This document shows, in pieces, positions 9,498 to 19,356 of a stretch of 64,000 nucleotides of DNA. The DNA lies in contig NC_083679.1 of NCBI RefSeq assembly GCF_030384665.1, positions 744,001-808,000 of the forward strand. The letters are read 5' to 3'. The DNA comes from Lodderomyces elongisporus. Its lineage: Eukaryota > Ascomycota > Pichiomycetes > Serinales > Debaryomycetaceae. How positions within the stretch are numbered: the stretch's first letter is position 1; each line of letters begins with the position of its first letter. Below the pieces are notes generated by a model that did no database searches, was not told where the DNA came from, and worked only from the letters and a program-made list of their open reading frames with translations. The position numbers were made by a program, and so were the translations under genes.

Positions 9498-11126
9498 TGC
9501 TGTGTGAATAGATTATTTATATGTATGTGTTGTTTGAATAGAAATATAAAAAATATGAAATATAGGTCTATGTTTGAATAAATAGTTGGAAATGGGTTGA
9601 TAAAGTGTAACTTTGATTCTTTCCTTTATAAATAAAAAGATTAGTTGGTATGTTGGTACGTATATATTTATTTTCTTTTGCTCCTTTCTAAAATGTATAG
9701 TGAAAATTCGTTCTCTTTATATTTATATATACACGCACTATTTGAATCGTTGTATATAGTGTATACAAATTCTATATGTATTATGTGATGTGGGTGACGA
9801 TAAATTGATGACATATTGAAATTCTGCAGTCTAGACTAAAAAAGAAAAGGAAACGGAAAAAAAAGAGTGAAGGTATTAGAAGTATATCTATTTTTGTACC
9901 AAGTACACTACCTCTATATATCTCATATACAAATAAAAAATATTGCTTATCTACTTCATCTCTATTTTCTTGCAAATAATACAGACAAGTCAGAGTCACT
10001 TAGTGCACATGTACACGACTTTCCCCTATATTATTTAACAATTTTACTCCTTTTTTTTTAATTTTTATTTTTTATTTTTTTTAATTTTTTAATTTTGTTT
10101 CGTTTTTACGGAAAGAAGGATCCGGATCCGACAAAAGGAGAGGAGAGAACTGCATATAACTGGTGGAGGTTTAAGAATTGTTGTTTAGTGTCTTTAGTAT
10201 GTGTGTGTGTGTGTGTGTGCAAAAATACTGCTTACTGTTCTCTGATATAATTGGTTGGTCACACACTTTGTGAATCTTCTACATTTACATTTAGTATTGA
10301 TATATATATATATGGAGAATTATAGAGAGGAAGAAGAAGAAGGAGAGAGAGAAATAATACGTGGATCCTGAAACAGAGTGGAGAATTGTTTGTTTCAATC
10401 AGATAAAGACGTAAGCAAATATATATTATAGTTTAGGAGAAAAAAAGAAGGGAAGATATATATAACAATGTAGTATTATCTCAATGGTGTTTCGAAAGAT
10501 AAGGACTATTGACTGTGACTCTCTTTGGTGAGAGATAAAAAACATAATATATGTATTCGAATATAGAAATAACAATTACATTTACAAACACACTATGTGT
10601 GAGTGTGTTAGAGAGTGTGTGAGAAATACAAAAGTAATTGAGTAATATAAGGAATGCTACCAAGCGACTCGACAGAATGTATAAAAGTGGTAGCGAAAAC
10701 AACAATGTTTGGTTTGCTTTCCACACACACAAACACACACACTCTCTCTCTCTCTCTCTTTCTCCATTTTTATACAATCTCACAATAAAGTGGTGTCCAT
10801 AATTAGTAGTATTTGCTATAGACAGAGCTACCATATAAGCACGTGCCCCACTTTTATTTCTAATCTTCTCCTTATTACAATGTGTGTAAGTTTTAACACT
10901 GAGTTTTTAGTTTCTTTATTTATTTTTTTTTTATTTTTTTTTCGCTTGCAAATGAAGTAAAACAAAAGCAATCAATACTACAAAATTTCAAGGCGGTAAG
11001 GGTGAAGGGTGAGAAAGGCGAAAAGACATCGCGGGCAAATTCCAATTCTGTAAAGTGTTCGTTAGAAAAAAACTAAAGTATACTTATAATGACTTAAAAG
11101 ACCAATGGGGAGGTGAGAAAAGGCAA

Positions 11127-11146
11127 GGGGGGGGGGGGGGGGGGGG
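11127..11146 (+). repeat. 20-base G homopolymer
   Basis: Twenty consecutive G residues lie inside purine-rich DNA. In so AT-rich a region this stands out; it could fold as a G-quadruplex or slip in replication and sequencing. Confidence 0.9.
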
Positions 11147-12091
11147 AAGGTGGAGGAGGTTGTTTGCGTTGATAAGCCTTATCAAAAAAGGAGAAGAAGC
11201 AGAACCAAGAACAGCATAGCCCTCTTACACTCTGCTTATGGTTACAAGTTTCTTATCCGTTTATACCTTTCTCTTTTTACATATATATAAAAATATAAAA
11301 GGATAAACAACGGGAAATATCAACATACAGTATCTAGCTAACCTTTTGATAAGAGTTTATTGAGGATTAACTTTTATTAGTCTCGTATCCTTGTGCTTTT
11401 TTCACAAACTATGTTTATTCTAATCTGTAACAGTAACTGAAGGATGTAGTGGAACTACAAGGATGGAAACCAGAATTACAATATAAAAAAGAACTACACA
11501 ACACACACAAAGTAGTTGTTTGCTTTGCTAAATGACTTCACATATCCTTCCTCTTTGGAAAATTTCATGTTCTTTTGGCCTGGTAATTTTCTTTCTATTT
11601 TTTTTTCTTTACTTATCTACCCCCTCCCCACATTTCAATTTTACCCTTTTTTCCATCACATACTATCCATTGAACAAAACACAGTTCTATACGGAGTTTG
11701 CCAATCCCCCCCTCCTTTTTTATTTTGTTTCTTTGTTTCCTTTTTAGTTGGATGTGATTTTTTTTTCTTTCGGTACAGTACAAAGCCACCTCCTCACCAC
11801 CACTCCTCCTCATCACCCCTCCTTCTCCTTCTCCTCCTTCTCTTCCCCTTGCTATATCAAATAGGAACTAAATCTTTTTTTGGTTTGTTCCAACAAAAAA
11901 ACTTTTTCTGTATTGTTTTTGTACTTTTTTTTATTTTAATTTTTTTTTAGTCCATATACCCCGTATCACAGATTCGACGAACAATATTTACAGCATTCAT
12001 TTATCGGACACCAGCTTTGTGTAGACTCTTTACTTCCCCTCCTCGTCTTCTCACTACACTTCTTTTTAAGGTGTGATCATCTGAGCTTCGA

Positions 12092-12132
12092 GGTTCACAA
12101 TTCACAGTTCACAGTTCACAGTTCAAGGTTCA
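12092..12132. repeat. TTCACAG heptamer array upstream of the MHP1-like gene
   Basis: TTCACAG occurs three times in direct succession, flanked by near copies (TTCACAA before, TTCAAGG after). It lies about 400 bp before the start codon, in the expected promoter or leader. Confidence 0.8.
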
Positions 12133-12511
12133 TACCCTATCCACAAACAATAGCTTAATAATACCCACCACAATCTCTTTGTTTATCATCTTTATCCTTC
12201 TTCACCTTTAAAATCCTTCATTCTCTCCTTAGCTACCACCACACCACACTATTACTACTAATCAATTTATATATCCATTATTTCTTTCTTTTTACAACAA
12301 AAAAGTATATATATATATATATATATATACTTAAATCAGATACACCACTGCCAGAATCAATACCAAAGAAGAAGCAGAATTAGCAGAATCGAAAGTAAAA
12401 CATAATATTGGATCACCATCTTCTGCACCTCTCATTGCCATATTAGAACTCATATAGATACTAAAATCATTCTTTGTTTTCTTGGAGACTTAGAACACCC
12501 ATAGACTAGTC

Positions 12512-15500
12512 ATGGCTTCAAATGGATCTACAGAAGTGGCCTATAGGACAAATTTACCCCAACACCAGAAACACCAGGAACAACCTCTGCACACACAGAT
12601 ACCAGCACCGGCACAAGCACAGACACCAGCACATAAATCATCTTGCAATATAACAATTACAAATCCACACCAACAACCACCGCCCGAGGAATTGGACACT
12701 GGTGTCTCCAATGGCGACGTTGATTGGTTGTTTAGAGGCAAGTCCAAGAAATTGGTGAAAAAATTGGCAAGTAACGCCAATAATGACACCAAGGAGACTA
12801 CAAAACAAGCAGAAGAAACAACACCACCAACAGCAGGAGGAGCAGCAGCAACAACAACAACAACAACAGCAGGAGCAGCAGCAAATGCTGAACATAATGA
12901 AAAGCCAACAGAAACACAGAAACAGAAACTGTTGCCAAGTAATGCGTCTACCACCAAACCACCAATTACAGATGCAGAAAAACAAACTTTGTCTCTGGAA
13001 AACAACAACTACAACAACAACAACAACAACAACAGCAAGTCAACTAAGTACGGCGAGCAAATACAAAAACCTACTGCGCCCACTGCAACAGCTAACGTAT
13101 CATCAGCTAATAAACTGGGTCAAGTGACAGGAAATGCTCCACCTCAACCAGAAAAAACTTCAAAATTAGACAGACTTATCGGTCGCTCAAGATCATCGTC
13201 AACTTCTGCAGTGCCTTCATCACAAGAGAATAAATCAAAACCCACAATCAATCCACAACAACCTAGCACAAACTCATCCACCAAGAGGAGAAGCAGCAGC
13301 AGTTTCAATTTTATGGGCTCAGCTGCAAAAGAACATGTTTACAATGATCACGATGAAGGAAGATTACCCTTGAAATCAACAAATTCGATTTCTTCAACTT
13401 CAACTTCAACTTCAAATACTTCATCACCAAGTGTCTCACGCTCCAACAGCGGCAAAAAAGGTTTGTTTAGCTCACTTTCATCAAAGTTCAAACCAACATT
13501 GTCCAACAACCTGCAATCACAACAGCAACAGCAACTGCATGAATCACAACAGCAACTGCAACAGCAACAGCAATTGCAACCACCACCACCTCCACCACCA
13601 CAACAACAACAACATTCATCACATGCGTCCCCAAAACTCAACCCACACTTGATCGGATCTGCCTCGAACCCTAAAAAAGTCGAAGACCTAGTCTCATTGA
13701 CAAATACCAGTCCCGCAGGATCGGGAATACCAATTAAAAGACGTACATCAAGTAGCTCAAAAGACGCAGGAACAAGACCAGTATTTAAGGACTCATTCTT
13801 GGACGAAAGCGCAATATCCACTACCCCACCAAATGATGGCTTGAATAGGTTCTTTAGAAGGCGATCTTCTGCAACTTCAGCATCATCAAAGTCAACAGCG
13901 ATGGGACACAATGGCAACAACACTACAAATCTCTCTCGCGTGATATTGAACAAGAACAAAACTAGGGTTGCCATCCCAATAAGAGATCTTCAAGATGTCA
14001 AGATGCGGAGAGTCACCTTTGCCGTGGACAAACTTGACTATGACCCACAACAACAGATCCCATCGAGAAGACCTAGAAAGGGTAATGTACTAATCCCACA
14101 GGACCTTAATGCACCACCGCCACGATTATGTTTGGGCATTGCTGCTGCTGCTGCCACAACAACAACAACAACATCAACAGCCAATGACTCAAGGGACAAA
14201 CAGCAGCAGCAACAGCAACAGCAACAGCAGTATAGTGAACGAGAAATTGCACTTGCCTTGGAGGCGCAAAAGCGTGCCTTGTTAGAAGCCGAACGACATC
14301 AACACGAGGCACACTTGCAAGCCAAAAAAATTGCAAATGAAGTTGCAAGTTTCAAACATTTAAGAAGCGGTAAACTAAAAGATACAGAGCTTGCTAATGT
14401 GGCAGAGGCAGCTAATGAAGATGAGTCCAACATGGGAAGAGGATTAAAGGCACAACAAGATGAAGAAGATGCACAAGAAGAAGAACAAGAAGAGATTGAG
14501 GTTGATTCCAAAATCTCGAAAAAGTTTGCTACAAAAGCATCGATTGATCAACCATTGCATGTACACGAGCAGCATTTTGATGACGAAGAACATACTTTGA
14601 AACATGATGGGTCTGGCGTATCTCTAGAAACCGTATACACCAGATGTTGTCATTTGAGAGAAATATTACCTATTCCAGCAACTTTGAAACAACTCAAGAA
14701 TAAAAAAGCACCCTTGGAGATTTTGAAAATGCTCAACCCCAAGCCAACATTAATTGACGTTTTATCGTTTGCAGATTTTATTGCTATAACACCAATCAAT
14801 GCAGTGATTTTCGATAACGTAACAATGACAACAGAAATGCTCAAATGTTTTCTCGTATCCCTTGTTCATAGCAAGACTTTGGAAAAATTGTCATTAAGAA
14901 ACGTTGCAATAGATTCACAAGGTTGGAAATTGCTTTGTGCATTTCTCGCAGAAAATAAGACACTCAAGAAATTGGACATTTCGCAACAACGAGTTAAATC
15001 AGAGACACCACAAGGATCGATTAGGGGCAATTTAAATTGGGATTTGTTCATCTCAGCAATAATGTGCCGTGGTGGCATTGAAGAATTGGTGATTAATGGC
15101 TGCAAATTGTCGGACGAAACATTTGAAAAATTAATCACAAAGGCAGTATCTCTTGGCACTAGAAGGCTTGGCGTTGCCTCAATTGCAATGACGTTGACCA
15201 AGGCGCAAATTGTGGCAGATTATATCTCAAACCCTAAAGCTGGTTGTGTTGGTATTGATATTGCATGCAATGATTTAAGCGAAGGGCAATTGCAACCATT
15301 TATTGATGCATTCAATCATAAAGAAGTCAACCTAATGTTTCTCTCACTTCACTCTACCAATTTGAGTGATGTTAAAGAAGCAAAAAGATTGTTCAAGAGT
15401 ATTATTAACTTGAAGTTCTTGCGGTTCTTGGACATTAGTTCTATTCCAAAAATTTTTCCCGACATTATCTCATCATTAGCTGAATACATTCCACTATACT

Positions 15501-17158
15501 CAAGTTTACGAAGGCTTCACATGGACTTGAACGAATTATCACCACAAGCAATAGGTTCAATTGCAATGTTTCTTCATAAGGTGCCTTATTTGGTGCATTT
15601 ATCACTTTTGGGTAATCGTGATTTAAATCATTCGGCTGCTGCCACTTTATATTCCGCTGTGAAGGAGTCCAAAACGTTGTTTGCACTAGATCTCGACTAT
15701 GACTTGGTAAGTGACGACTTGTCTCAACGAATTGCATTTTACTTGATGAGGAATATGAATAGTACCATGAGCTCACTGTACCATATTAGTTCTGAAGTCA
15801 AGGATGAAGACTTGATGTTTGATGGCTCATTATTGATGGAGACTGCTGAAAAGTTACTTAGTGAAGTCGATCATGAGGGCCACAAGGTCCAACAAGGCGG
15901 ACAAGAAAAAGAGAATATCAAGATTCAACAAATCATTTCCAATGCCATGCTCGAACGAACAAGAGCAGTTCGTAAAGATATCCACAAGACTATCGATACA
16001 TTGTTTCAAAAACGTAACCAAGGGCAATTATCATTTGATGGTAAGGAAACATTAATCAGGTTTTGTCTATTAGATTCGTCTTTGGAGAAATTGGTGCTTA
16101 TGTTTGAAGAAAATGCTCACAAATGGGAAGGCAAGTCTTTTAGTGCTGAACAGACGCCGGAAATACAAATTTCGCAACTGGAAAATGTGGGTCAATTACT
16201 GTCACCAATACCACAACCAACTCATCATCAACAACAACCACTACAACAACAACAACAACAGCAGCAGCAACATAATGAACTTCAACACCCATTTCAACAT
16301 TTACAAGAAGCTCATGAACTGTTGCATCATAATTCAAGCGAGGTTATTTCAGCTGGTCCCATTTTGTCGCCTATGGCGTCGCAAATGCAGTCCAATGCAC
16401 ATTACTTTTCAATTCCAATTGGAGGTGACGATAGTGGCACTGGCTATGACATCGGTAATGTCAGCGGCAACACTAACGGCAATACCAATAACGTAAATTA
16501 TATGAACAATACGAATAATTTTAACCTCCAGCCCCATCAAGTGGTTGTAGAGTCCAATGTGGACGGAAAGGATGTTGTGGTTGACAGGATCACGGGACGT
16601 CCAGTTTTGACCAAGACAATTAGTCAAACTAGTTTACATGCCAGAGAACAGGAAATCGAGGAGGGTGAATTCCACAAGCTCAATTTTTTCATACAACTGA
16701 GGAATTCCGAAGCCAATGCAGAGAATGATCTTACACGAGCTTCTGGCACAGAAGACGGTCATGGTGGCGGAACTGGAGATGGGGCAAATGCAAATGCAAG
16801 TGCTAGTGCTAGTACTAGTGCTAATGCTCTTGCAGCACATCAAAGTGATTTGAGGCGCGAAATCCCACTTTTGAGTCAATTACCTTCTGGTCCCGAACTA
16901 CGCGATGCCATCATTAAAGCAAAAGGTATTGATAATGTCAATGAGTTGATCAACAGAATCAACAACAAATCAGGTGTAGAGGGTAACAAACCCATCACCT
17001 CAGAGATTAAGGAAAAGCCTAGGCATGCTGAAGACCCTCCATCCGATGAAGCCTATTCGATCGACTCCGGCTCAACTCACAATAATCCAGATCCTGTTGT
17101 TGATGAGGTTTATGATAAACTATTGAATGACGCAGAACGAGTGCGTCTGAACAAGTAA
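12512..17158 (+). CDS. MHP1: large leucine-rich-repeat protein, Mhp1-like
   Basis: The protein has 1,548 residues. The first 480 are low-complexity, with Gln, Asn, Ser and Pro runs and basic patches. At about 499-535 is a conserved block with RRVTF followed by DYDPQQQIPSRRPRKGNV, which I associate with the fungal Mhp1 family. A charged helical segment follows at about 600-625, then leucine-rich repeats from about 735 to 1080 (for example LEKLSLRNVAIDSQGWKLL). A Gln/Asn-rich linker and a charged C-terminus complete it. S. cerevisiae Mhp1 is reported to associate with microtubules, and Aspergillus relatives are annotated in cell-wall biogenesis. The RRVTF fits the RVxF docking motif for protein phosphatase 1, and the LRR layout recalls the PP1 regulator PPP1R37. 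The name rests on recall of the conserved block. Confidence 0.65.
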   Translation: MASNGSTEVAYRTNLPQHQKHQEQPLHTQIPAPAQAQTPAHKSSCNITITNPHQQPPPEELDTGVSNGDVDWLFRGKSKKLVKKLASNANNDTKETTKQAEETTPPTAGGAAATTTTTTAGAAANAEHNEKPTETQKQKLLPSNASTTKPPITDAEKQTLSLENNNYNNNNNNNSKSTKYGEQIQKPTAPTATANVSSANKLGQVTGNAPPQPEKTSKLDRLIGRSRSSSTSAVPSSQENKSKPTINPQQPSTNSSTKRRSSSSFNFMGSAAKEHVYNDHDEGRLPLKSTNSISSTSTSTSNTSSPSVSRSNSGKKGLFSSLSSKFKPTLSNNLQSQQQQQLHESQQQLQQQQQLQPPPPPPPQQQQHSSHASPKLNPHLIGSASNPKKVEDLVSLTNTSPAGSGIPIKRRTSSSSKDAGTRPVFKDSFLDESAISTTPPNDGLNRFFRRRSSATSASSKSTAMGHNGNNTTNLSRVILNKNKTRVAIPIRDLQDVKMRRVTFAVDKLDYDPQQQIPSRRPRKGNVLIPQDLNAPPPRLCLGIAAAAATTTTTTSTANDSRDKQQQQQQQQQQYSEREIALALEAQKRALLEAERHQHEAHLQAKKIANEVASFKHLRSGKLKDTELANVAEAANEDESNMGRGLKAQQDEEDAQEEEQEEIEVDSKISKKFATKASIDQPLHVHEQHFDDEEHTLKHDGSGVSLETVYTRCCHLREILPIPATLKQLKNKKAPLEILKMLNPKPTLIDVLSFADFIAITPINAVIFDNVTMTTEMLKCFLVSLVHSKTLEKLSLRNVAIDSQGWKLLCAFLAENKTLKKLDISQQRVKSETPQGSIRGNLNWDLFISAIMCRGGIEELVINGCKLSDETFEKLITKAVSLGTRRLGVASIAMTLTKAQIVADYISNPKAGCVGIDIACNDLSEGQLQPFIDAFNHKEVNLMFLSLHSTNLSDVKEAKRLFKSIINLKFLRFLDISSIPKIFPDIISSLAEYIPLYSSLRRLHMDLNELSPQAIGSIAMFLHKVPYLVHLSLLGNRDLNHSAAATLYSAVKESKTLFALDLDYDLVSDDLSQRIAFYLMRNMNSTMSSLYHISSEVKDEDLMFDGSLLMETAEKLLSEVDHEGHKVQQGGQEKENIKIQQIISNAMLERTRAVRKDIHKTIDTLFQKRNQGQLSFDGKETLIRFCLLDSSLEKLVLMFEENAHKWEGKSFSAEQTPEIQISQLENVGQLLSPIPQPTHHQQQPLQQQQQQQQQHNELQHPFQHLQEAHELLHHNSSEVISAGPILSPMASQMQSNAHYFSIPIGGDDSGTGYDIGNVSGNTNGNTNNVNYMNNTNNFNLQPHQVVVESNVDGKDVVVDRITGRPVLTKTISQTSLHAREQEIEEGEFHKLNFFIQLRNSEANAENDLTRASGTEDGHGGGTGDGANANASASASTSANALAAHQSDLRREIPLLSQLPSGPELRDAIIKAKGIDNVNELINRINNKSGVEGNKPITSEIKEKPRHAEDPPSDEAYSIDSGSTHNNPDPVVDEVYDKLLNDAERVRLNK

Positions 17159-17406
17159 AGTAAATAAAAGGAACCCAAAAAAAGAAACAAATTAAAATAT
17201 AAATAGAGTATAAGTTTGTTTGTTTTTTTTTTTTAAAAAAATGAAACAATAGAGTATAAACAAATATAGAGATACATATACTTGCAAAAAACAATGTACA
17301 ACTTTAAATATTAAACAGTAAAGGGATATTTATTGAGTAAAAATTAAAAAAAAAAAAAAATTCAAGAAAATTTATTAATAATGATTAGAAACAACCGCTT
17401 CTAAAT

Positions 17407-18303
17407 TTAGTTGTTTTCAGCTTGGAAAGCAGCAATCTTCTTAGCAATCTTCTCTTCTCTCTCAGCCTTGGTCAATTTAGTTTGTCTGTATTTCTTTGAC
17501 TCAGCAGCGTATTGCTCCTTGGTGAACTTCTTTTCAGTTGGCTTGAAAGATGGGTCTTCTCTGATTTTCTCGTGAGCGTTGGCGTAGATTTCTTCAACGT
17601 CTTCAGCCTCGATTTCATCTTCAATGTACTTCTTGAACAAGGTTCTGAATTTTTCTTCATCATCGTCCATCAATTCTTCCATGTACTCGGAAACGTGACC
17701 ACCAAAGATGTATTTTCTCAACAACTCAGCGTCCAATTCCTCAGCTTCGATATCCCAACCTGGGAATCTGTTTGGTGAGTGAGGAACGTACAATCCACCA
17801 TCGGAAGCACCCTTCAAGACACCAAAGACTCTAGCACCAGTGGTGGTTCTTTGCAAACCAATGTCCAAAAAGACCTTGAATGGTCTTGGAGCATCTTCGA
17901 CAGCCTCGGTCAATTGGTATTCACCTTCGACTTCTTCGACACCAACGTAGGTCTCGTCCAAACCGAGTTTTTGCAAAGCTCTTCTGGCAACCAAAAGACC
18001 AACAGCGTAAGCAGCAGACCAGTTAGTCAAACCGTGCTTGATACCGTATCTTGGCAATTCGTGAGCGTAAGCAGCGGTCAAGACAACATCACCGGTGATT
18101 TGGGCACTAATGATTTGAGCAATAATGTCCTTGTTGGTGAATCTAACAACCAATCTGTATTTTGGAGTGTTGTATTTAGCCTTGTGTTGAGTGACCAATC
18201 TCTTTCTTTGGTAGTAGTCGGTCTTACCCTCTTGTCTTCTACGGAAAGGGGTTTGGAATCTGGAGTGGTAAGCAGAAGTTTTCAAAGTCTTTTGGAAAGG
18301 CAT
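17407..18303 (-). CDS. RPL5: 60S ribosomal protein L5 (uL18)
   Basis: The protein has 298 residues from the ATG at 18303, the normal length for fungal Rpl5. The frame runs open further upstream but without family similarity. Diagnostic segments are the N-terminal AYHSRFQTPFRRRQEGKTDYY, the uL18 core (RLVVRFTNKDIIAQII), the GASDGGLYVPHSPNRFPGW block and the basic C-terminus. Rpl5 binds 5S rRNA with Rpl11 and is assembled into the large subunit as the 5S RNP. Codon use is strongly biased to preferred codons such as TTG, as expected for a highly expressed gene. No intron is present. It converges on the MHP1-like gene, 248 bp away. Confidence 0.97.
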   Translation of the reverse strand: MPFQKTLKTSAYHSRFQTPFRRRQEGKTDYYQRKRLVTQHKAKYNTPKYRLVVRFTNKDIIAQIISAQITGDVVLTAAYAHELPRYGIKHGLTNWSAAYAVGLLVARRALQKLGLDETYVGVEEVEGEYQLTEAVEDAPRPFKVFLDIGLQRTTTGARVFGVLKGASDGGLYVPHSPNRFPGWDIEAEELDAELLRKYIFGGHVSEYMEELMDDDEEKFRTLFKKYIEDEIEAEDVEEIYANAHEKIREDPSFKPTEKKFTKEQYAAESKKYRQTKLTKAEREEKIAKKIAAFQAENN

Positions 18304-19356
18304 CTTGAGAATGATAGTGTTGGTGATGAAAAGAAAAATAAAGGAAAAGAGGGGAAAAAAAGTAGAAGAGAAAATTTTTCTAATTAGTTTTAGTTTTAGT
18401 TTTAGTTTTTTTTTTCTTTCACTAGATGCCTTTTGATTTTTTTCCTTTTTTTTCGTTCTGTTCATCTGTTGGTGGGAGAACATGCACAATTGAAGAAAAT
18501 GAAAAAAATTTTCAGTCACATGTACACGACCTTTTGTATCAGATAAAATGAAAAGAAAAAGACAAATGGAGAAGAATGTACGTATATGCAGGACATGAGG
18601 GCTCGAAGGAATTGTAGTGTGGCTTTCCACTTGTGATTTGAATACCTCTTTAAACAAGTCAATTGATTGTATTTTGTTGGTTGTAGTTAATTGATTTCGG
18701 GAAAACACCTAATTTGGAGTTTGGTATCACTGGACAAATATGCTTACACATTGAGAGGAAAAACATCACCAATTCTTTGACATTTGGTCCTCTATCTTTG
18801 TCTTTTTTCCTTTTTTTTTCCTTTTCATTTAAATTTTGTTTGCTAACTTCAGCGATGCTTTAGCTTGAAGTATATATTGACCTTGAATCTAGAAAGATTT
18901 AATATGTACTTTAGCCACTTCCTTCTTCTCTCATCTTAGTGTTTTTTTTATGTTTTCTTTCTTTCCTAAATTATCTTTCAGAGAGGGTTCAATAGGTATA
19001 TGTATATAAACGCTACCAAGTTTAAATTTTTTTGTATGCTATTTGGTAACATATGCTTTGGCTGGCTGCAAAAATATCAAACAAAAAAAAAATTGAATTA
19101 AAATGATCAAAAAAAGGAGAGATAAAGCAGGCCAAATTCATAACATTATAGTGTGGTTCGTTACTATTTAAGTAGTGAAATACCATCTTTTTTACTAAAA
19201 ACAAAAATAAGAACATTTTTGAACTTCAATTCTTATCAAAAAAAAATTTAGACTAAAGTGTTTACATTTTTTTTAAAAGTACTCAATTAATTCACAAGCA
19301 ACAACATTTTCTTTGATTAAAAGATCAACAATTCAATCCGAAACAAAACGTACCAA
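18304..19356. promoter_or_regulatory. divergent promoter region of RPL5 and an unrecognised gene
   Basis: No gene is visible in this 1,053 bp. A repeated TTTTAG pyrimidine tract at about 18385-18418 probably lies in the RPL5 leader. CATGTACACGACC at 18519-18531 shares TGTACACGAC with two other intergenic sites in the window. I could not identify an exact Tbf1 or Rap1 site. The right part is A/T-rich. Confidence 0.4.

Larger units (their letters stand above)
9498..12511. other. 3 kb divergent intergenic region between ISU1 and the MHP1-like gene
   Basis: I see no gene in this stretch. It contains TG runs (10199-10219), a CT run near 10740-10760, a CACGTG box at 10840-10845, a 20-base G homopolymer at 11127-11146, a CT-rich tract translated only as artefact at 11516-11950, a TTCACAG heptamer array at 12092-12132, and a TA run at 12306-12329. 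The right-hand kilobase is pyrimidine-rich and probably forms the promoter and a long 5' leader of the large gene at 12512. Confidence 0.5.

Noticed and set aside
11516..11950. 144-codon Phe/Leu/Pro-rich plus-strand frame
   Set aside because: It starts at TTG and is a translation of a pyrimidine-rich leader tract.
17779..18387. 202-codon frame on the plus strand opposite RPL5
   Set aside because: It is a shadow of the codon-biased RPL5 gene, which has unmistakable homology.
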